64,000 nucleotides of DNA, from positions 496,001 through 560,000 of the forward strand of contig NZ_JAIVAF010000001.1 of the NCBI RefSeq assembly GCF_020171805.1, read 5' to 3'. The position numbers and the translations under genes were made by a program. Position 1 is the stretch's first letter; each line of letters begins with the position of its first letter. The notes beneath the pieces were generated by a model. The model was not told the origin of the DNA, did not search any database, and saw nothing but the letters and a program-made list of their open reading frames with translations. This DNA comes from Guptibacillus algicola. GTDB taxonomy: Bacteria; Bacillota; Bacilli; Bacillales; Guptibacillaceae. Positions 10,551-19,362 of this stretch are shown here, one piece after another.

Positions 10551-11090
10551 TTGCCAAAAGATGGAGAGAAAATATTAGGAGAAAACAGACGAGCACTCAT
10601 TAAGAAATGGTTACAAGAAGCGGACCGTCCACTTACAGGGAGCGATTTATCACAGAAAACAAATGTAAGTCGTCAAGTAATCGTTCAAGATATCTCCCTT
10701 CTAAAAGCTCGAAATGAACCGATCATTGCTACATCACAAGGGTATGTGATGTTTGATAACAACCAACAAACCCAACTCTTTAAACGGATTGTGGCTTGTA
10801 AACATACACACGAAGAAACGAAGGATGAACTATATACCATTGTAGATCATGGAGGAACAGTTACTGATGTTACTGTTGAGCATCCCTTGTATGGAGATCT
10901 TCATGCTTCGCTCTTTGTTAGCAATCGACTAGAGGCAGATCAATTCCTAGCAAGGTTATCTGCAACAAAGGCATCATTATTGTCTGAACTTACGTCTGGT
11001 GTTCACCTTCATACGATTGAAGCTAACTCTGAAGGACAGATTGACGCAGTCTGTGATGCTCTTCGAAATAAGGGCTTTCTTCTAGAATAA
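10551..11090 (+). CDS. niaR: NiaR-type niacin-responsive transcription repressor
   Basis: A 179-residue regulator with an N-terminal HTH_11 winged helix (residues 11-65, including SQKTNVSRQVIVQDISLLKARNEPI) and a C-terminal 3H domain whose three histidine blocks are visible (CKHTHEETKDEL, VEHPLYGDLHASL, SGVHLHTIEA). NiaR (YrxA) represses NAD-biosynthesis and niacin-uptake genes when nicotinic acid binds. The start is TTG with AAAGGGGGA upstream. In B. subtilis it stands next to nifS-nadBCA, but those genes are absent here and safA is directly divergent. Confidence 0.9.
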   Translation: MPKDGEKILGENRRALIKKWLQEADRPLTGSDLSQKTNVSRQVIVQDISLLKARNEPIIATSQGYVMFDNNQQTQLFKRIVACKHTHEETKDELYTIVDHGGTVTDVTVEHPLYGDLHASLFVSNRLEADQFLARLSATKASLLSELTSGVHLHTIEANSEGQIDAVCDALRNKGFLLE

Positions 11091-11093
11091 GCA

Positions 11094-11133
11094 AAAGGAA
11101 GGCAAGAGGGGATTCCCCTCTTGCCTTCTTACT
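11094..11133. terminator. Bidirectional terminator between niaR and pheA
   Basis: A perfect 14-bp stem, GAAGGCAAGAGGGG with CCCCTCTTGCCTTC, with A-rich and T-rich flanks. It serves the convergent niaR and pheA ends. Confidence 0.9.
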
Positions 11134-11992
11134 TTCCATTCACAACGAAACATGGATATTCTCCAAGTATTGAGATTCCGATTCCTAGAGCTTGTATTTC
11201 TTCTTTCACGCCTTTTAACAAAATTTCTTTGTTAGGTCTCTCTACATCAATAATAAAGAAATAGTTACCTAGACCTGTTTTCATCGGACGTGATTCGATT
11301 TTGGTTAAATTCAGGTTTCTCCACGCGAATGCAGAAAGTACCTGATGAAGCGCACCAGGGTAGTCAGAAGGAAGAATGATTTTATACGTTACACGATCTT
11401 CTCTGAAAAGATTCGTTCGTGGCAATGGTTCAGGTGTTTTATGTACAACCAAAAATCGAGTATCATTTTCCTCTGTATCATGAATATTAGATTTTGCGAT
11501 CTTTAACCCATACTTTTCTGCAGCAAGCTCATTTCCAATCGCTGCTTCCCTCATATCCCGAGTATTTTTTACAAACTCAGCCGCTGCACTTGTTGAAGCA
11601 GCATTCTTTAATTGCACATGTGGCAGCTCATCCTGAAGATAATGATGACATTGTGCAATGGCATGAGGGTGGGATTGAACTGTCTTGATCGTATGCAAAT
11701 CTTCTAGCTCTGGTAATACGAGTAAATGTTGACGTATCGGTAAAACAAGCTCACCAACAATAGGAAGTGATACTTGTTGGGATAATAGATCAAGAGTCAT
11801 ATTTACAGAGCCTTCGATCGTGTTTTCTAAGGGCACGACACCATAATCGATATTTCCCTCTTCAACAGCCTCAAGACAAGTCCTAATCGTTGGGAACGGC
11901 AGTCTCTCATCTTCTTCGAACAACGTTTTTGCAGCTATTTCAGTAAAAGTCCCCTCAGGGCCTAAAAACCCGATTTTCGATTGATTTTTCAT
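11129..11992 (-). CDS. pheA: Prephenate dehydratase
   Basis: Converts prephenate to phenylpyruvate in phenylalanine synthesis. The 287 residues comprise the catalytic PDT domain (residues 5-190: GFLGPEGTFTEIA, VPLENTIEGSVN and the catalytic NDTRFLVV with the Thr-Arg-Phe triad) and a C-terminal ACT domain (about 205-280; KIESRP motif for Phe feedback binding). It lies 9 nt after pheB in the conserved obgE-pheB-pheA order. Confidence 0.96.
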   Translation of the reverse strand: MKNQSKIGFLGPEGTFTEIAAKTLFEEDERLPFPTIRTCLEAVEEGNIDYGVVPLENTIEGSVNMTLDLLSQQVSLPIVGELVLPIRQHLLVLPELEDLHTIKTVQSHPHAIAQCHHYLQDELPHVQLKNAASTSAAAEFVKNTRDMREAAIGNELAAEKYGLKIAKSNIHDTEENDTRFLVVHKTPEPLPRTNLFREDRVTYKIILPSDYPGALHQVLSAFAWRNLNLTKIESRPMKTGLGNYFFIIDVERPNKEILLKGVKEEIQALGIGISILGEYPCFVVNGK

Positions 11993-12001
11993 GTCTTCCC
12001 C

Positions 12002-12451
12002 CTATGCTCCTGATCCAATAATTTCTGCATTACTTACGGCCTCAATCTGCTTAATTCTATCGATTAAACTGTTCAATTGTAAATTTGATTCCCCAATTTC
12101 CATCGTCAAGATAACGGTCGCATAACCTTGAAGAGGGATGGTCTGGTTGATGGTAAGGATATTACAACCAAGTGAAGCAACGGTACTTAACACATTTGAT
12201 AGAGCTCCAGAGCGGTCTTCTAAATGAATTGAGAGCGTGAAGATCTGTTCGATGATCATTGTATGAAATGGAAGAATCGTATCTCGATACTTATAAAAAG
12301 CACTTCGGCTCACTCCCACTTGATCAATCGCTTCTCGAACAGAATCTGCTGCACCACTTTCAAGCAAAAGCTTTGCTTTCAGTGTTTTTAGCATAGAATC
12401 TGATAAAACATCTTCACGTACTAAGAAAAAATTTTTTTCGTCTTTACTCAT
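12002..12451 (-). CDS. pheB: ACT domain protein PheB
   Basis: A 149-residue protein linked to phenylalanine metabolism by position and by its C-terminal ACT domain (about residues 70-145: LHLEDRSGALSNVLS, TINQTIPLQG). The N-terminal part contains a short helical segment (GVSRSAFYKYRDTI) conserved in the family. I use the ATG at 12449-12451 behind GAGGTGAG; a TTG 24 nt further out lacks a ribosome binding site. The protein is not itself a known enzyme; a regulatory role is likely but not shown. Confidence 0.9.
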   Translation of the reverse strand: MSKDEKNFFLVREDVLSDSMLKTLKAKLLLESGAADSVREAIDQVGVSRSAFYKYRDTILPFHTMIIEQIFTLSIHLEDRSGALSNVLSTVASLGCNILTINQTIPLQGYATVILTMEIGESNLQLNSLIDRIKQIEAVSNAEIIGSGA

Positions 12452-12490
12452 TAATTTTCTCACCTCTCTCCTCAATCATAAGTAGATTTG

Positions 12491-12518
12491 CAAAAAAGAC
12501 CGCCCGTGTGGACAGCCT
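12491..12518 (-). terminator. Terminator after obgE
   Basis: On the minus strand GGCTGTCC pairs (with G-T pairs) with GGGCGGTC around ACAC, followed by six T. It sits between obgE and pheB. Confidence 0.7.
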
Positions 12519-12528
12519 TCTGCTTAGA

Positions 12529-13812
12529 TCAATCTACAAACTCAAATTCAAACTCAAGGATCCTAACAGCGTCTCCATCTTCAGCCCCTCGTTCGCGTAA
12601 TGCTTCATCAATGCCCAAGCTGCGCATTTGCTGTGCAAATCGGCGAACGTTGTCTTCACGATCAAAGTCTGTCATCTTGAATAGTCGTTCGATACGTGGA
12701 CCATTCACGATAAATGTACCATCATCATCACGCGTAACATAGAAGTCAGGCGCTTCTTTCTCATGACGGTAAACAACTCTGCTTTCTTCTTCCTTCTCTT
12801 CATCGAGTGGGAATTCAGGCGTTGTCTCGAGCTTATCTGCAATTTCAAACAGAACTTCTTGGATACCCTGTCTTGTAACTGCTGAGATTGGATAGATCGG
12901 ATAGTCTTCTTGAAGCTTTTCCTTAAAGATTTTAAGGTTTTCTTCAGAATCCGGAAGGTCCATTTTGTTAGCTACGATGATTTGAGGACGTTCCATAAGA
13001 CGCATCTTATACTGCTTTAATTCCTCATTAATCTTTTCGTAATCCTCAAATGGATCTCTACCTTCCATCCCTGACATGTCGACTACGTGAACGATAACAC
13101 GAGTACGTTCGATGTGTCTTAAGAACTGATGGCCAAGTCCAACACCTTCATGGGCACCTTCGATAAGTCCAGGAAGATCTGCCATCACAAAACTACGACC
13201 ATCTTTTGTATCAACAACCCCAAGGTTAGGAGCGATAGTAGTAAAGTGATACGCAGCAATTTTCGGTTTTGCTGCAGATACAACGGATAGTAATGTCGAT
13301 TTACCAACGCTAGGGAATCCAACTAGTCCAACATCCGCTAGTACCTTTAATTCAAGAATAACTTCTCTTTCTTCACCAGGTTCCCCATTTTCAGATAGTT
13401 CTGGAGCTGGGTTTGATGGAGAAGCGAATCGCGTGTTCCCTCTTCCTCCACGACCACCTCTTGCAATCGTTGCACGTTGACCGTGCTCTGTTAAGTCAGC
13501 AATCGTTTCGCCAGTATCTGCATAGGACACGATCGTTCCAGGTGGAACTTTAACGACCATATCTTCAGCGCCACGACCGTGCTGGTTCTTTGAGCGACCA
13601 TGTTCACCAGTCTTAGCTTTAAAGTGACGGTTATAACGGAAGTCCATTAGAGTACGAAGACCTTCTTCTACCTCGAAGACGACGCTTGCGCCTTTTCCTC
13701 CATCTCCTCCGGCAGGTCCACCGTCGGGTACATATTTCTCTCTACGAAAAGCTACCATGCCGTTTCCGCCATCGCCTGCTTTTACAAATATTTTGACCTG
13801 ATCTACAAACAT
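12529..13812 (-). CDS. obgE: Obg family GTPase
   Basis: Essential ribosome-associated GTPase connected in Bacillus to 50S maturation, the stress response and sporulation. The 427-residue protein has the Gly-rich Obg fold (1-158: [17 protein letters not shown]), the G domain (about 160-330) with [18 protein letters not shown] and NKMDL, and the C-terminal OCT domain. It follows spo0B by 9 nt, matching the B. subtilis spo0B-obg pair. Confidence 0.97.
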   Translation of the reverse strand: MFVDQVKIFVKAGDGGNGMVAFRREKYVPDGGPAGGDGGKGASVVFEVEEGLRTLMDFRYNRHFKAKTGEHGRSKNQHGRGAEDMVVKVPPGTIVSYADTGETIADLTEHGQRATIARGGRGGRGNTRFASPSNPAPELSENGEPGEEREVILELKVLADVGLVGFPSVGKSTLLSVVSAAKPKIAAYHFTTIAPNLGVVDTKDGRSFVMADLPGLIEGAHEGVGLGHQFLRHIERTRVIVHVVDMSGMEGRDPFEDYEKINEELKQYKMRLMERPQIIVANKMDLPDSEENLKIFKEKLQEDYPIYPISAVTRQGIQEVLFEIADKLETTPEFPLDEEKEEESRVVYRHEKEAPDFYVTRDDDGTFIVNGPRIERLFKMTDFDREDNVRRFAQQMRSLGIDEALRERGAEDGDAVRILEFEFEFVD

Positions 13813-13821
13813 TCTCTCACC

Positions 13822-14355
13822 TCATTTAATCAAAAACGTGCTTACAAGCTCATTCTCTGAGTGTTCAAATCGGGTCAGATGAGCACAGCTTATCTCAACA
13901 TTCCGGAAATACTCTTTAAGCTTGTGTGAATTAGAATACTCACCTTGAAAATCGAAAACTAGATGAATTTCTTCATGATACAGTTGAAGCGTCAACAGTA
14001 AGTGATGATCTGCAGGATAGGATACCTGTGCTTCAATCGCTTCTGTACACCGAGCAACTAACTCAATCAGCTCTGCTTCATAGTTAGATATATCGTATTC
14101 ATCTCCAATAACTTCAAAATCCAACTGAAATAAATGGTTACACCAGTTAAACGTTAATATATATTCTGTAAGTTCTGGAGCATTTAAATTCGACAATTTT
14201 GCTTCTTGTCTTGACTGGATAATAATCTCTTCGATAATTTCCTTAGCTCGGTCTATGTGATCCAAGGCCAGGTTCCCTTTGATTAACTGCAGACGATTCA
14301 ACCAATCATGACGAGAATGGCGCAGAACTTCAAAGGTATTCCAATTTTTAGACAT
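13822..14355 (-). CDS. spo0B: Sporulation phosphotransferase Spo0B
   Basis: Relays phosphate from Spo0F to Spo0A in the sporulation phosphorelay. The phosphorylated histidine is H16 in RHSRHDWLNRLQLIKGNL, the most conserved part of the family. The rest is a divergent histidine-kinase-like C-terminal domain. At 177 residues it has a shorter N-terminal helix than B. subtilis Spo0B, in which the active histidine is residue 30. It lies between rpmA and obgE as expected. Confidence 0.92.
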   Translation of the reverse strand: MSKNWNTFEVLRHSRHDWLNRLQLIKGNLALDHIDRAKEIIEEIIIQSRQEAKLSNLNAPELTEYILTFNWCNHLFQLDFEVIGDEYDISNYEAELIELVARCTEAIEAQVSYPADHHLLLTLQLYHEEIHLVFDFQGEYSNSHKLKEYFRNVEISCAHLTRFEHSENELVSTFLIK

Positions 14356-14496
14356 ATTTGCACTCCCAATACTCTAACCATTTCCTTCATTATAACAATA
14401 ATTTCATCGTCGTATATTGCCTCAAAAAGAAAACGATTCCTAGTTGTTTTTCATCGTGCATCGTCACTCGACTGTTTCATTTATAAGTCAATACTA

Positions 14497-14531
14497 TCAA
14501 AAAACTCTAACCGAACGGTTAGAGTTTTTCG
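14497..14531. terminator. Terminator after rpmA
   Basis: AACTCTAACCG and CGGTTAGAGTT form an 11-bp stem followed on the minus strand by TTTTTTGA. Strong. Confidence 0.9.
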
Positions 14532-14538
14532 TAGCTGC

Positions 14539-14829
14539 TTACGCTTCTTTCGCAACTGGATATACACTTACTTGTTTACGGTCACGTCCAAGGCGCTCAA
14601 ACTTAACAACGCCGTCGATTTTCGCGTATAGAGTGTCGTCTCCACCGCGGCCAACGTTTGTACCAGGATAAATCTTAGTTCCACGCTGACGGAAAAGGAT
14701 AGAGCCACCGGATACGATTTGACCATCTGCGCTCTTAGCTCCAAGACGCTTGGAGATTGAGTCACGACCGTTCTTCGTACTACCTACACCTTTTTTGGAT
14801 GCGAAAAACTGAAGGTTCATTTTCAACAT
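14539..14829 (-). CDS. rpmA: Ribosomal protein bL27
   Basis: Large-subunit protein whose N-terminus reaches the peptidyl transferase centre. The start is the ATG at 14827-14829 behind GGAGGTGG, giving 96 residues. The N-terminal extension [10 protein letters not shown] precedes [11 protein letters not shown]; in Firmicutes this extension is removed by the Prp protease encoded just upstream here. A longer in-frame reading to 14937 overlaps prp and is not used. Confidence 0.97.
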   Translation of the reverse strand: MLKMNLQFFASKKGVGSTKNGRDSISKRLGAKSADGQIVSGGSILFRQRGTKIYPGTNVGRGGDDTLYAKIDGVVKFERLGRDRKQVSVYPVAKEA

Positions 14830-14842
14830 AATGTCCCACCTC

Positions 14843-15175
14843 CTATGTGTGAGTGATTTGAATATGATTACCGTATTCTTCGGCAATTGAGGATATGGAG
14901 ACTTCCATTCCTCGAAGAAGAAGCTGAACATTCTCATCCGTACGCTGCTCTAAGCGAGCAGGAACAGTACAGCTGAGGTAGCCCCCTTCATCTTCAATGT
15001 CAATTATGAGATCTACATCGCAAAGGGAATCAATTGCATTAACTGCCCCAAACGTAACTGCTGAAACACCTGCACACACGATATCGTAACCATGTGGCCC
15101 AGCATCGGCATGTCCTGAAAGGGAGAATGAAATGATCCTGTCATGTGAATCGCGTTTCACTTTGAAACGTATCAT
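14843..15175 (-). CDS. prp: Ribosomal-processing cysteine protease Prp
   Basis: YsxB/Prp family protease (110 residues) that trims the N-terminal extension of bL27. The catalytic dyad H22 (SGHADAG) and C34 (DIVCAGVSA) is present at the expected positions. The gene lies between rplU and rpmA, the conserved Firmicutes order. The extended FFA cleavage sequence in bL27 agrees with an active protease. Confidence 0.93.
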   Translation of the reverse strand: MIRFKVKRDSHDRIISFSLSGHADAGPHGYDIVCAGVSAVTFGAVNAIDSLCDVDLIIDIEDEGGYLSCTVPARLEQRTDENVQLLLRGMEVSISSIAEEYGNHIQITHT

Positions 15176-15186
15176 GTCAGTGACCC

Positions 15187-15495
15187 TTATGCGTTGATTT
15201 TATCAATGACTACTTTTGTGTAAGGTTGACGATGGCCTTGCTTACGACGGTAATTTTTCTTTGGCTTATATTTATAAACCGTGATTTTCTTACCTTTACC
15301 ATGCTTGTCAACTTTACCAGTTACAGTTGCGCCTTCTACGATAGGAGAACCAACTTTAACGTCATCTCCACCTACCATTAGCACACGGTCAAAAGTAACA
15401 GTTTCGCCTGCTTCTGTGTTAAGAAGCTCGATGTATACTTCCTGACCTTCAGTAACTTTGATTTGTTTACCACCAGTTTCAATAATTGCGTACAT
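15187..15495 (-). CDS. rplU: Ribosomal protein bL21
   Basis: A 102-residue large-subunit protein; start [11 protein letters not shown] with AGAGGAGGTG upstream. The C-terminal block [17 protein letters not shown] is the classic bL21 signature. It is the first gene of the rplU-prp-rpmA operon and follows an L21-type leader and a strong promoter. An 11-residue extension upstream of the ATG is rejected for lack of a binding site. Confidence 0.97.
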   Translation of the reverse strand: MYAIIETGGKQIKVTEGQEVYIELLNTEAGETVTFDRVLMVGGDDVKVGSPIVEGATVTGKVDKHGKGKKITVYKYKPKKNYRRKQGHRQPYTKVVIDKINA

Positions 15496-15604
15496 ACGTG
15501 CACCTCCTCTAATACTCAGACTCGCCATTACAGGTGCTAGATCACTAGCTTAAAAACCTGATCCTGAGCGGTTGTAGCTCTTTGGGTGCTTCCAAACGAA
15601 CTAA
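15496..15604 (-). promoter_or_regulatory. L21-type leader RNA of rplU
   Basis: About 110 nt between the promoter and the rplU ribosome binding site, containing short inverted repeats such as CAGGTTTTTAAGCTAGTGATCTAGCACCTG. Position and length agree with the L21 leader known ahead of Firmicutes rplU operons. I did not fold it in full. Confidence 0.55.
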
Positions 15605-15611
15605 CCACTAA

Positions 15612-15641
15612 ATCATACCATAGCTAAAAATACCGTGTCAA
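15612..15641 (-). promoter_or_regulatory. Sigma-A promoter of the rplU operon
   Basis: Minus strand TTGACA, an 18-nt spacer and TATGAT: a near-consensus vegetative promoter about 120 nt upstream of the rplU start. Confidence 0.85.
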
Positions 15642-15667
15642 TGCGATAATTTTTCTACCTGTTGAAC

Positions 15668-16828
15668 TCAAGTAAGAAGCTTATGCAGTGGCAAACCTTG
15701 CTTTTTTCGTCGAAGCTCGACCAAGCCAAAATGTGTATAACCTCCAACAATAATTCTAGGATCTCCTGAAAGAGCTTCATTAATATATTGAAGGAATTTA
15801 GACTTTTCACTCTCTGACATAGTGAGGACGTCGATCATAATCGTCCCACCAAGGTTTCTTAAATTCAGCTGTTCAACGATTTTCATGACTGCTGCTTCGT
15901 TCACTTTCTTATGCGTCTCTTCGATTGAACCATAGTCTGCACCGCCGCTGTCGATGTCGATTGCGGTTAGAGCACGAGTCGTTTCAATATGTATACTCGC
16001 CTTTCCAATCTTTACAGTAGGATTGCTAAGTTCATCTAACTTTTCATCGAGCTGTTGCAAACTTCGATGGTTTGCTTCAACCTGAATAAGTTTTAGGTCG
16101 ATCCATCGCTGCTCCAATTCTTTTGCAACTCCGGAAGAATTCGTAATCACCTTGTCCATCCGAGCAATTGGAAAATAGTTATCCACTTTGTCATAAGTAT
16201 CATTCGCCGTAACAACAGTCGCTGGTGGTCGCACATCCTTCACGTTTTCTAGAATGCTTGTCCACACTTTCCTTTGATTCGTTAAATCTTCGACAAGTTG
16301 ATCCTTGCTGACTTCTCTAGCACTCGATCGAAAGATAATACCTTCATCTCCTATACAATGTTCCTCTGCAATCGTTAAGAATTCCTCTCGTTTCGATATT
16401 GCCTTAGCCACTGCTGAATATCCTGCATAAGGCATGTAAACAAGTGTCTCACTAGGGAGTTGAACAAGTTCCGTCACAATTGGACCTTTACGGTCGTAGC
16501 CTTCATGCATTACTTGAACTAGAATGGCTTGCCCTTCCTCAATAACATCAGAAACAGCCGGAGGTGTTTCTCCGACTGTTTTTTTCTTTTGTGCCACTAT
16601 CGTGTCCTCACCGTTCAACAAGCCTGGCTTACCACTACCTAGAGAAATGAATGCTGCGTTCTTTCCATGAACGACTTTATTAACCACACCGAGAATAATA
16701 TCTCCCTGGAGTGGTTTTTTTCGATGTCGCTCTTCAACCCATAGATTTGTAAACGTTCCTTCCTTTTGTATAGCGAAGACTCGCACGCCCTTTTTCTCTA
16801 GAACAATTAACTGCATGTCGTTTTGCAC
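15668..16828 (-). CDS. Ribonuclease E/G family protein
   Basis: A 386-residue RNase E/G homologue. An S1-like RNA-binding region lies at about residues 35-115. The DNase I-like catalytic part has TAIDIDSGGADYG (first metal ligand Asp; the neighbouring Asn of E. coli RNase E is Asp here) and GGTIMIDVLTM (second ligand Asp), then FGLVELRRKK. It ends soon after that motif and lacks the CPxCxGxG zinc-link segment that joins subunits in longer RNase E/G proteins. It lies between spoIVFB and rplU, a position also occupied by such a gene in some Bacillaceae but not in B. subtilis. Confidence 0.85.
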   Translation of the reverse strand: MQNDMQLIVLEKKGVRVFAIQKEGTFTNLWVEERHRKKPLQGDIILGVVNKVVHGKNAAFISLGSGKPGLLNGEDTIVAQKKKTVGETPPAVSDVIEEGQAILVQVMHEGYDRKGPIVTELVQLPSETLVYMPYAGYSAVAKAISKREEFLTIAEEHCIGDEGIIFRSSAREVSKDQLVEDLTNQRKVWTSILENVKDVRPPATVVTANDTYDKVDNYFPIARMDKVITNSSGVAKELEQRWIDLKLIQVEANHRSLQQLDEKLDELSNPTVKIGKASIHIETTRALTAIDIDSGGADYGSIEETHKKVNEAAVMKIVEQLNLRNLGGTIMIDVLTMSESEKSKFLQYINEALSGDPRIIVGGYTHFGLVELRRKKQGLPLHKLLT

Positions 16829-16849
16829 CCTTTGATCGTTTTCTTAAGT

Positions 16850-17677
16850 TTATCTAAAAAGCGTGCCTACTGCACACCTTATCTGCTTCTTTCTGAAATA
16901 AGCTTCTAGTAGCACTTGTTCATCCGCACAAACATCAAGCTCTTTGATGGAAATGCTATAACGCTTCCCTCTGTAAAGTAGAGAGAGCACCTCACTCACC
17001 CTCATATGCGGCAAAACAGAAAGTGTTGCTTCTTTCCCATTGTATTCTTTTGTATAGCGATCAAGTAAAAATCGGAAATACACATAAGGATGGTGTTTCC
17101 ACTCTTTAAAGTGTGCAGCAGCCAGGAAGCTTATTACGAGCCACAAGCTAAGCTGCTCTGGGAACCAAAGTAGCGTAAGTAGGATCAGTATTAATAGAAA
17201 TACGCCAGAAGAGTAAATCATGTGTCGATGAGCAGCTTTATAAGGAAACATGATAGTATATAGCAAGAATAATAATTTTCCACCGTCTAAAGGCCAGATT
17301 GGAAGTAAATTAAATAATAGAACAATCATGTTATGGAAAATGAAAAGGTTAAATAGCGAATCGCTCATCATCCCAGCTTCAAAGAGCACGAATCCGGCGC
17401 CAACCATCCAGAGATGCTGCAATGGTCCTGCAAGAATCACCATGAATTCTTCATGTATAGGTCTATTGCCATGCTCATCAACAACCGCTACACCACCGAA
17501 CGGAAGGAGGACGATCTTACTTATCCGCCAACGATAATAATGTGCAGCAACAGCATGACCCAATTCATGGATAAGGACAATACTAAATAGTAAGATGACC
17601 TCTTTGAATCTTCCCGTCATTATAGCTAATCCTATTGTGACCCAAAACAACGGGTGAATAGTCAACTTTGAAAGCAT
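16850..17677 (-). CDS. spoIVFB: Intramembrane metalloprotease SpoIVFB
   Basis: Site-2-type M50 protease in the outer forespore membrane that processes pro-sigma-K in the mother cell. The zinc motif HELGH is at residues 37-41 in a membrane helix, with the third ligand D131 in LPIWPLDGGKLL. Several other helices follow, then a cytosolic C-terminal domain (from about 195) resembling the ATP-binding CBS region of SpoIVFB. It overlaps spoIVFA by 1 nt. 275 residues, close to the family length. Confidence 0.94.
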   Translation of the reverse strand: MLSKLTIHPLFWVTIGLAIMTGRFKEVILLFSIVLIHELGHAVAAHYYRWRISKIVLLPFGGVAVVDEHGNRPIHEEFMVILAGPLQHLWMVGAGFVLFEAGMMSDSLFNLFIFHNMIVLLFNLLPIWPLDGGKLLFLLYTIMFPYKAAHRHMIYSSGVFLLILILLTLLWFPEQLSLWLVISFLAAAHFKEWKHHPYVYFRFLLDRYTKEYNGKEATLSVLPHMRVSEVLSLLYRGKRYSISIKELDVCADEQVLLEAYFRKKQIRCAVGTLFR

Positions 17678-18420
17678 TATTCGATCGGAACAACTTGAAG
17701 AGGATCAACAAATCCATCGTTCTTTTTTATCGCAAAGTAGAACGTCCCAGTTTTTCCATCTTCAGAGTTGGTCACACTTCCTAATTTGTCCTTTGTTTTC
17801 ACAAAGTCATATAACGCTACATCGACCGATTCTAGCATGCCATACCATGATTCACTTCCGTCTGCATGCTGAATGACAACAGTATTTCCTATACCTTCTT
17901 TTTCACCAGCGTATGTGATTACGCCAGCATTGATTGCCTCTACTTCAGTACTCAAAACAGTTTCAACCATGATTCCTTTTCCGGTCGACTGAAAATCCTC
18001 AAGCACCTTTCCGTTCGCAGGCAATGCGAAAACAGGAGCTTCACCTGCCGTATTCGTATCCGTCCCATCCGGGATTAAGGCAACAGGATTACCAAATTTG
18101 CCTTCGTACCATTCCCTAACTGTAGCAAACTGGAAGTCATCCTCCATCACACTCGTTACATATTGCTTCATAGGGACTAGCTTTTCACTATCTGATTTAA
18201 ATAAAATTCCCGCACCTAAAAACAAACAAGCAGCAATCATCGCCCGTATGAGAAAGGCCTGTTTATTAAATAAAGGATGAAAGGTCACCTCTGTTTGTTT
18301 AAATGACCCATGTGAGTGCTGATCTCCTTTTCTTTCAGATTGAACAGTCGACCGCCCCGGATGACGATGCTTTTTTCTAGCATTGAGTCGTTTCCTAACG
18401 TCGTTTATATCTCTTCCCAT
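17677..18420 (-). CDS. spoIVFA: SpoIVFB-regulating membrane protein SpoIVFA
   Basis: Holds SpoIVFB in an inhibited complex with BofA. The 247 residues have a basic, cytosolic N-terminus (MGRDINDVRKRLNARKKHRH), one membrane helix (about 58-73, FLIRAMIAACLFLGAG) and an extracytoplasmic LytM/M23-like domain (about 130-245: GVITYAGEKEGIGNTVVIQHADG). The M23 zinc ligands are not complete, as expected for a non-enzymatic regulator. It is the first gene of spoIVFA-spoIVFB and is preceded by a sigma-E-like promoter. Confidence 0.92.
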   Translation of the reverse strand: MGRDINDVRKRLNARKKHRHPGRSTVQSERKGDQHSHGSFKQTEVTFHPLFNKQAFLIRAMIAACLFLGAGILFKSDSEKLVPMKQYVTSVMEDDFQFATVREWYEGKFGNPVALIPDGTDTNTAGEAPVFALPANGKVLEDFQSTGKGIMVETVLSTEVEAINAGVITYAGEKEGIGNTVVIQHADGSESWYGMLESVDVALYDFVKTKDKLGSVTNSEDGKTGTFYFAIKKNDGFVDPLQVVPIE

Positions 18421-18451
18421 CGCTCACCCCTCCCTCCTAGCCGTAGTACTC

Positions 18452-18480
18452 AGTCTATGACTTGTCCGGAAGGGATATGT
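18452..18480 (-). promoter_or_regulatory. Sigma-E-type promoter of spoIVFAB
   Basis: Minus strand ACATATC, a 14-nt spacer and CATAGACT, 32 nt upstream of the spoIVFA start. The -10 fits CATACAMT at 7 of 8 positions. B. subtilis spoIVF is transcribed by sigma-E. Confidence 0.6.
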
Positions 18481-18514
18481 CAGTTGATTTCAGGAGTTGA
18501 ATTGAACAAATCCA

Positions 18515-18541
18515 ACAAAAAAACCGGCACGAGGGCCGGCT
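18515..18541 (-). terminator. Terminator after minD
   Basis: GCCGGC pairs with GCCGGT across CCCTCGT, followed by TTTTTTTG on the minus strand. Confidence 0.88.
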
Positions 18542-18542
18542 T

Positions 18543-19343
18543 TTACGAACGCATTCCAAAGAACTTCTTCACTTTTTTAAACATACCCTTTTCTTCCTGT
18601 AGAGATAGAAGCGGTACCGATTCACCAAGAATTCTTCGAGCGATATTACGATAAGCGATCGACGCTTTCGAACTTGGGTCAAGCGCAATGGGCTCACCTT
18701 TGTTTGAAGCACGAATAACAGTATCATCGTCTCCTACGATCCCAAGCAAATCAATCGCAAGGATCGATACGATCTCATCAACATCGAGCATTTCACCGCT
18801 CTGCATCATATGATTTCGAATACGGTTAACGACGAGCTTTGGCGCCTCGATTCCTTCCTCTTTCTCAAGAAGGCCGATAATACGATCAGCATCTCGAACT
18901 GCTGACGTTTCAGGAGTTGTAACGACAACTGACTTATCAGCTCCAGCAATGGCATTCTGAAAGCCTTGTTCGATACCTGCAGGACAATCGATTAGGACGT
19001 AATCATAGTCCTGTTTCAATTCTTCAATGATTTTCTTCATTTCCTTCGGTTGAACAGCTGACTTATCCTTTGTTTGAGCAGCAGGCAACATATATAGCGC
19101 TTCAAAACGCTTGTCTTTAATCAAAGCTTGATGAAGTCGGCATCTACCTTCAGCAACGTCGACGAGATCATAGATAATTCTATTTTCAAGCCCCATTACA
19201 ACATCTAAATTACGTAGGCCGATATCTGTATCAACAAGACATACCTTTTTGCCCATTAGTGCAAGAGCTGTTCCGATGTTTGCTGTAGTCGTGGTTTTGC
19301 CCACGCCGCCTTTTCCGGAAGTAATTACTATAGCGTCTCCCAC
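18543..19343 (-). CDS. minD: Septum site-determining ATPase MinD
   Basis: Membrane-bound ATPase that positions MinC away from mid-cell. The deviant Walker A is GKGGVGKT (residues 10-17), with NLDVVMGL and LIDCPAGIEQG following. The C-terminal amphipathic membrane-targeting helix is FKKVKKFFGMRS. 266 residues. It follows minC by 19 nt, as in other Bacilli. Confidence 0.97.
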   Translation of the reverse strand: MGDAIVITSGKGGVGKTTTTANIGTALALMGKKVCLVDTDIGLRNLDVVMGLENRIIYDLVDVAEGRCRLHQALIKDKRFEALYMLPAAQTKDKSAVQPKEMKKIIEELKQDYDYVLIDCPAGIEQGFQNAIAGADKSVVVTTPETSAVRDADRIIGLLEKEEGIEAPKLVVNRIRNHMMQSGEMLDVDEIVSILAIDLLGIVGDDDTVIRASNKGEPIALDPSSKASIAYRNIARRILGESVPLLSLQEEKGMFKKVKKFFGMRS

Positions 19344-19362
19344 ACAACATTCCCCTTTCTGT

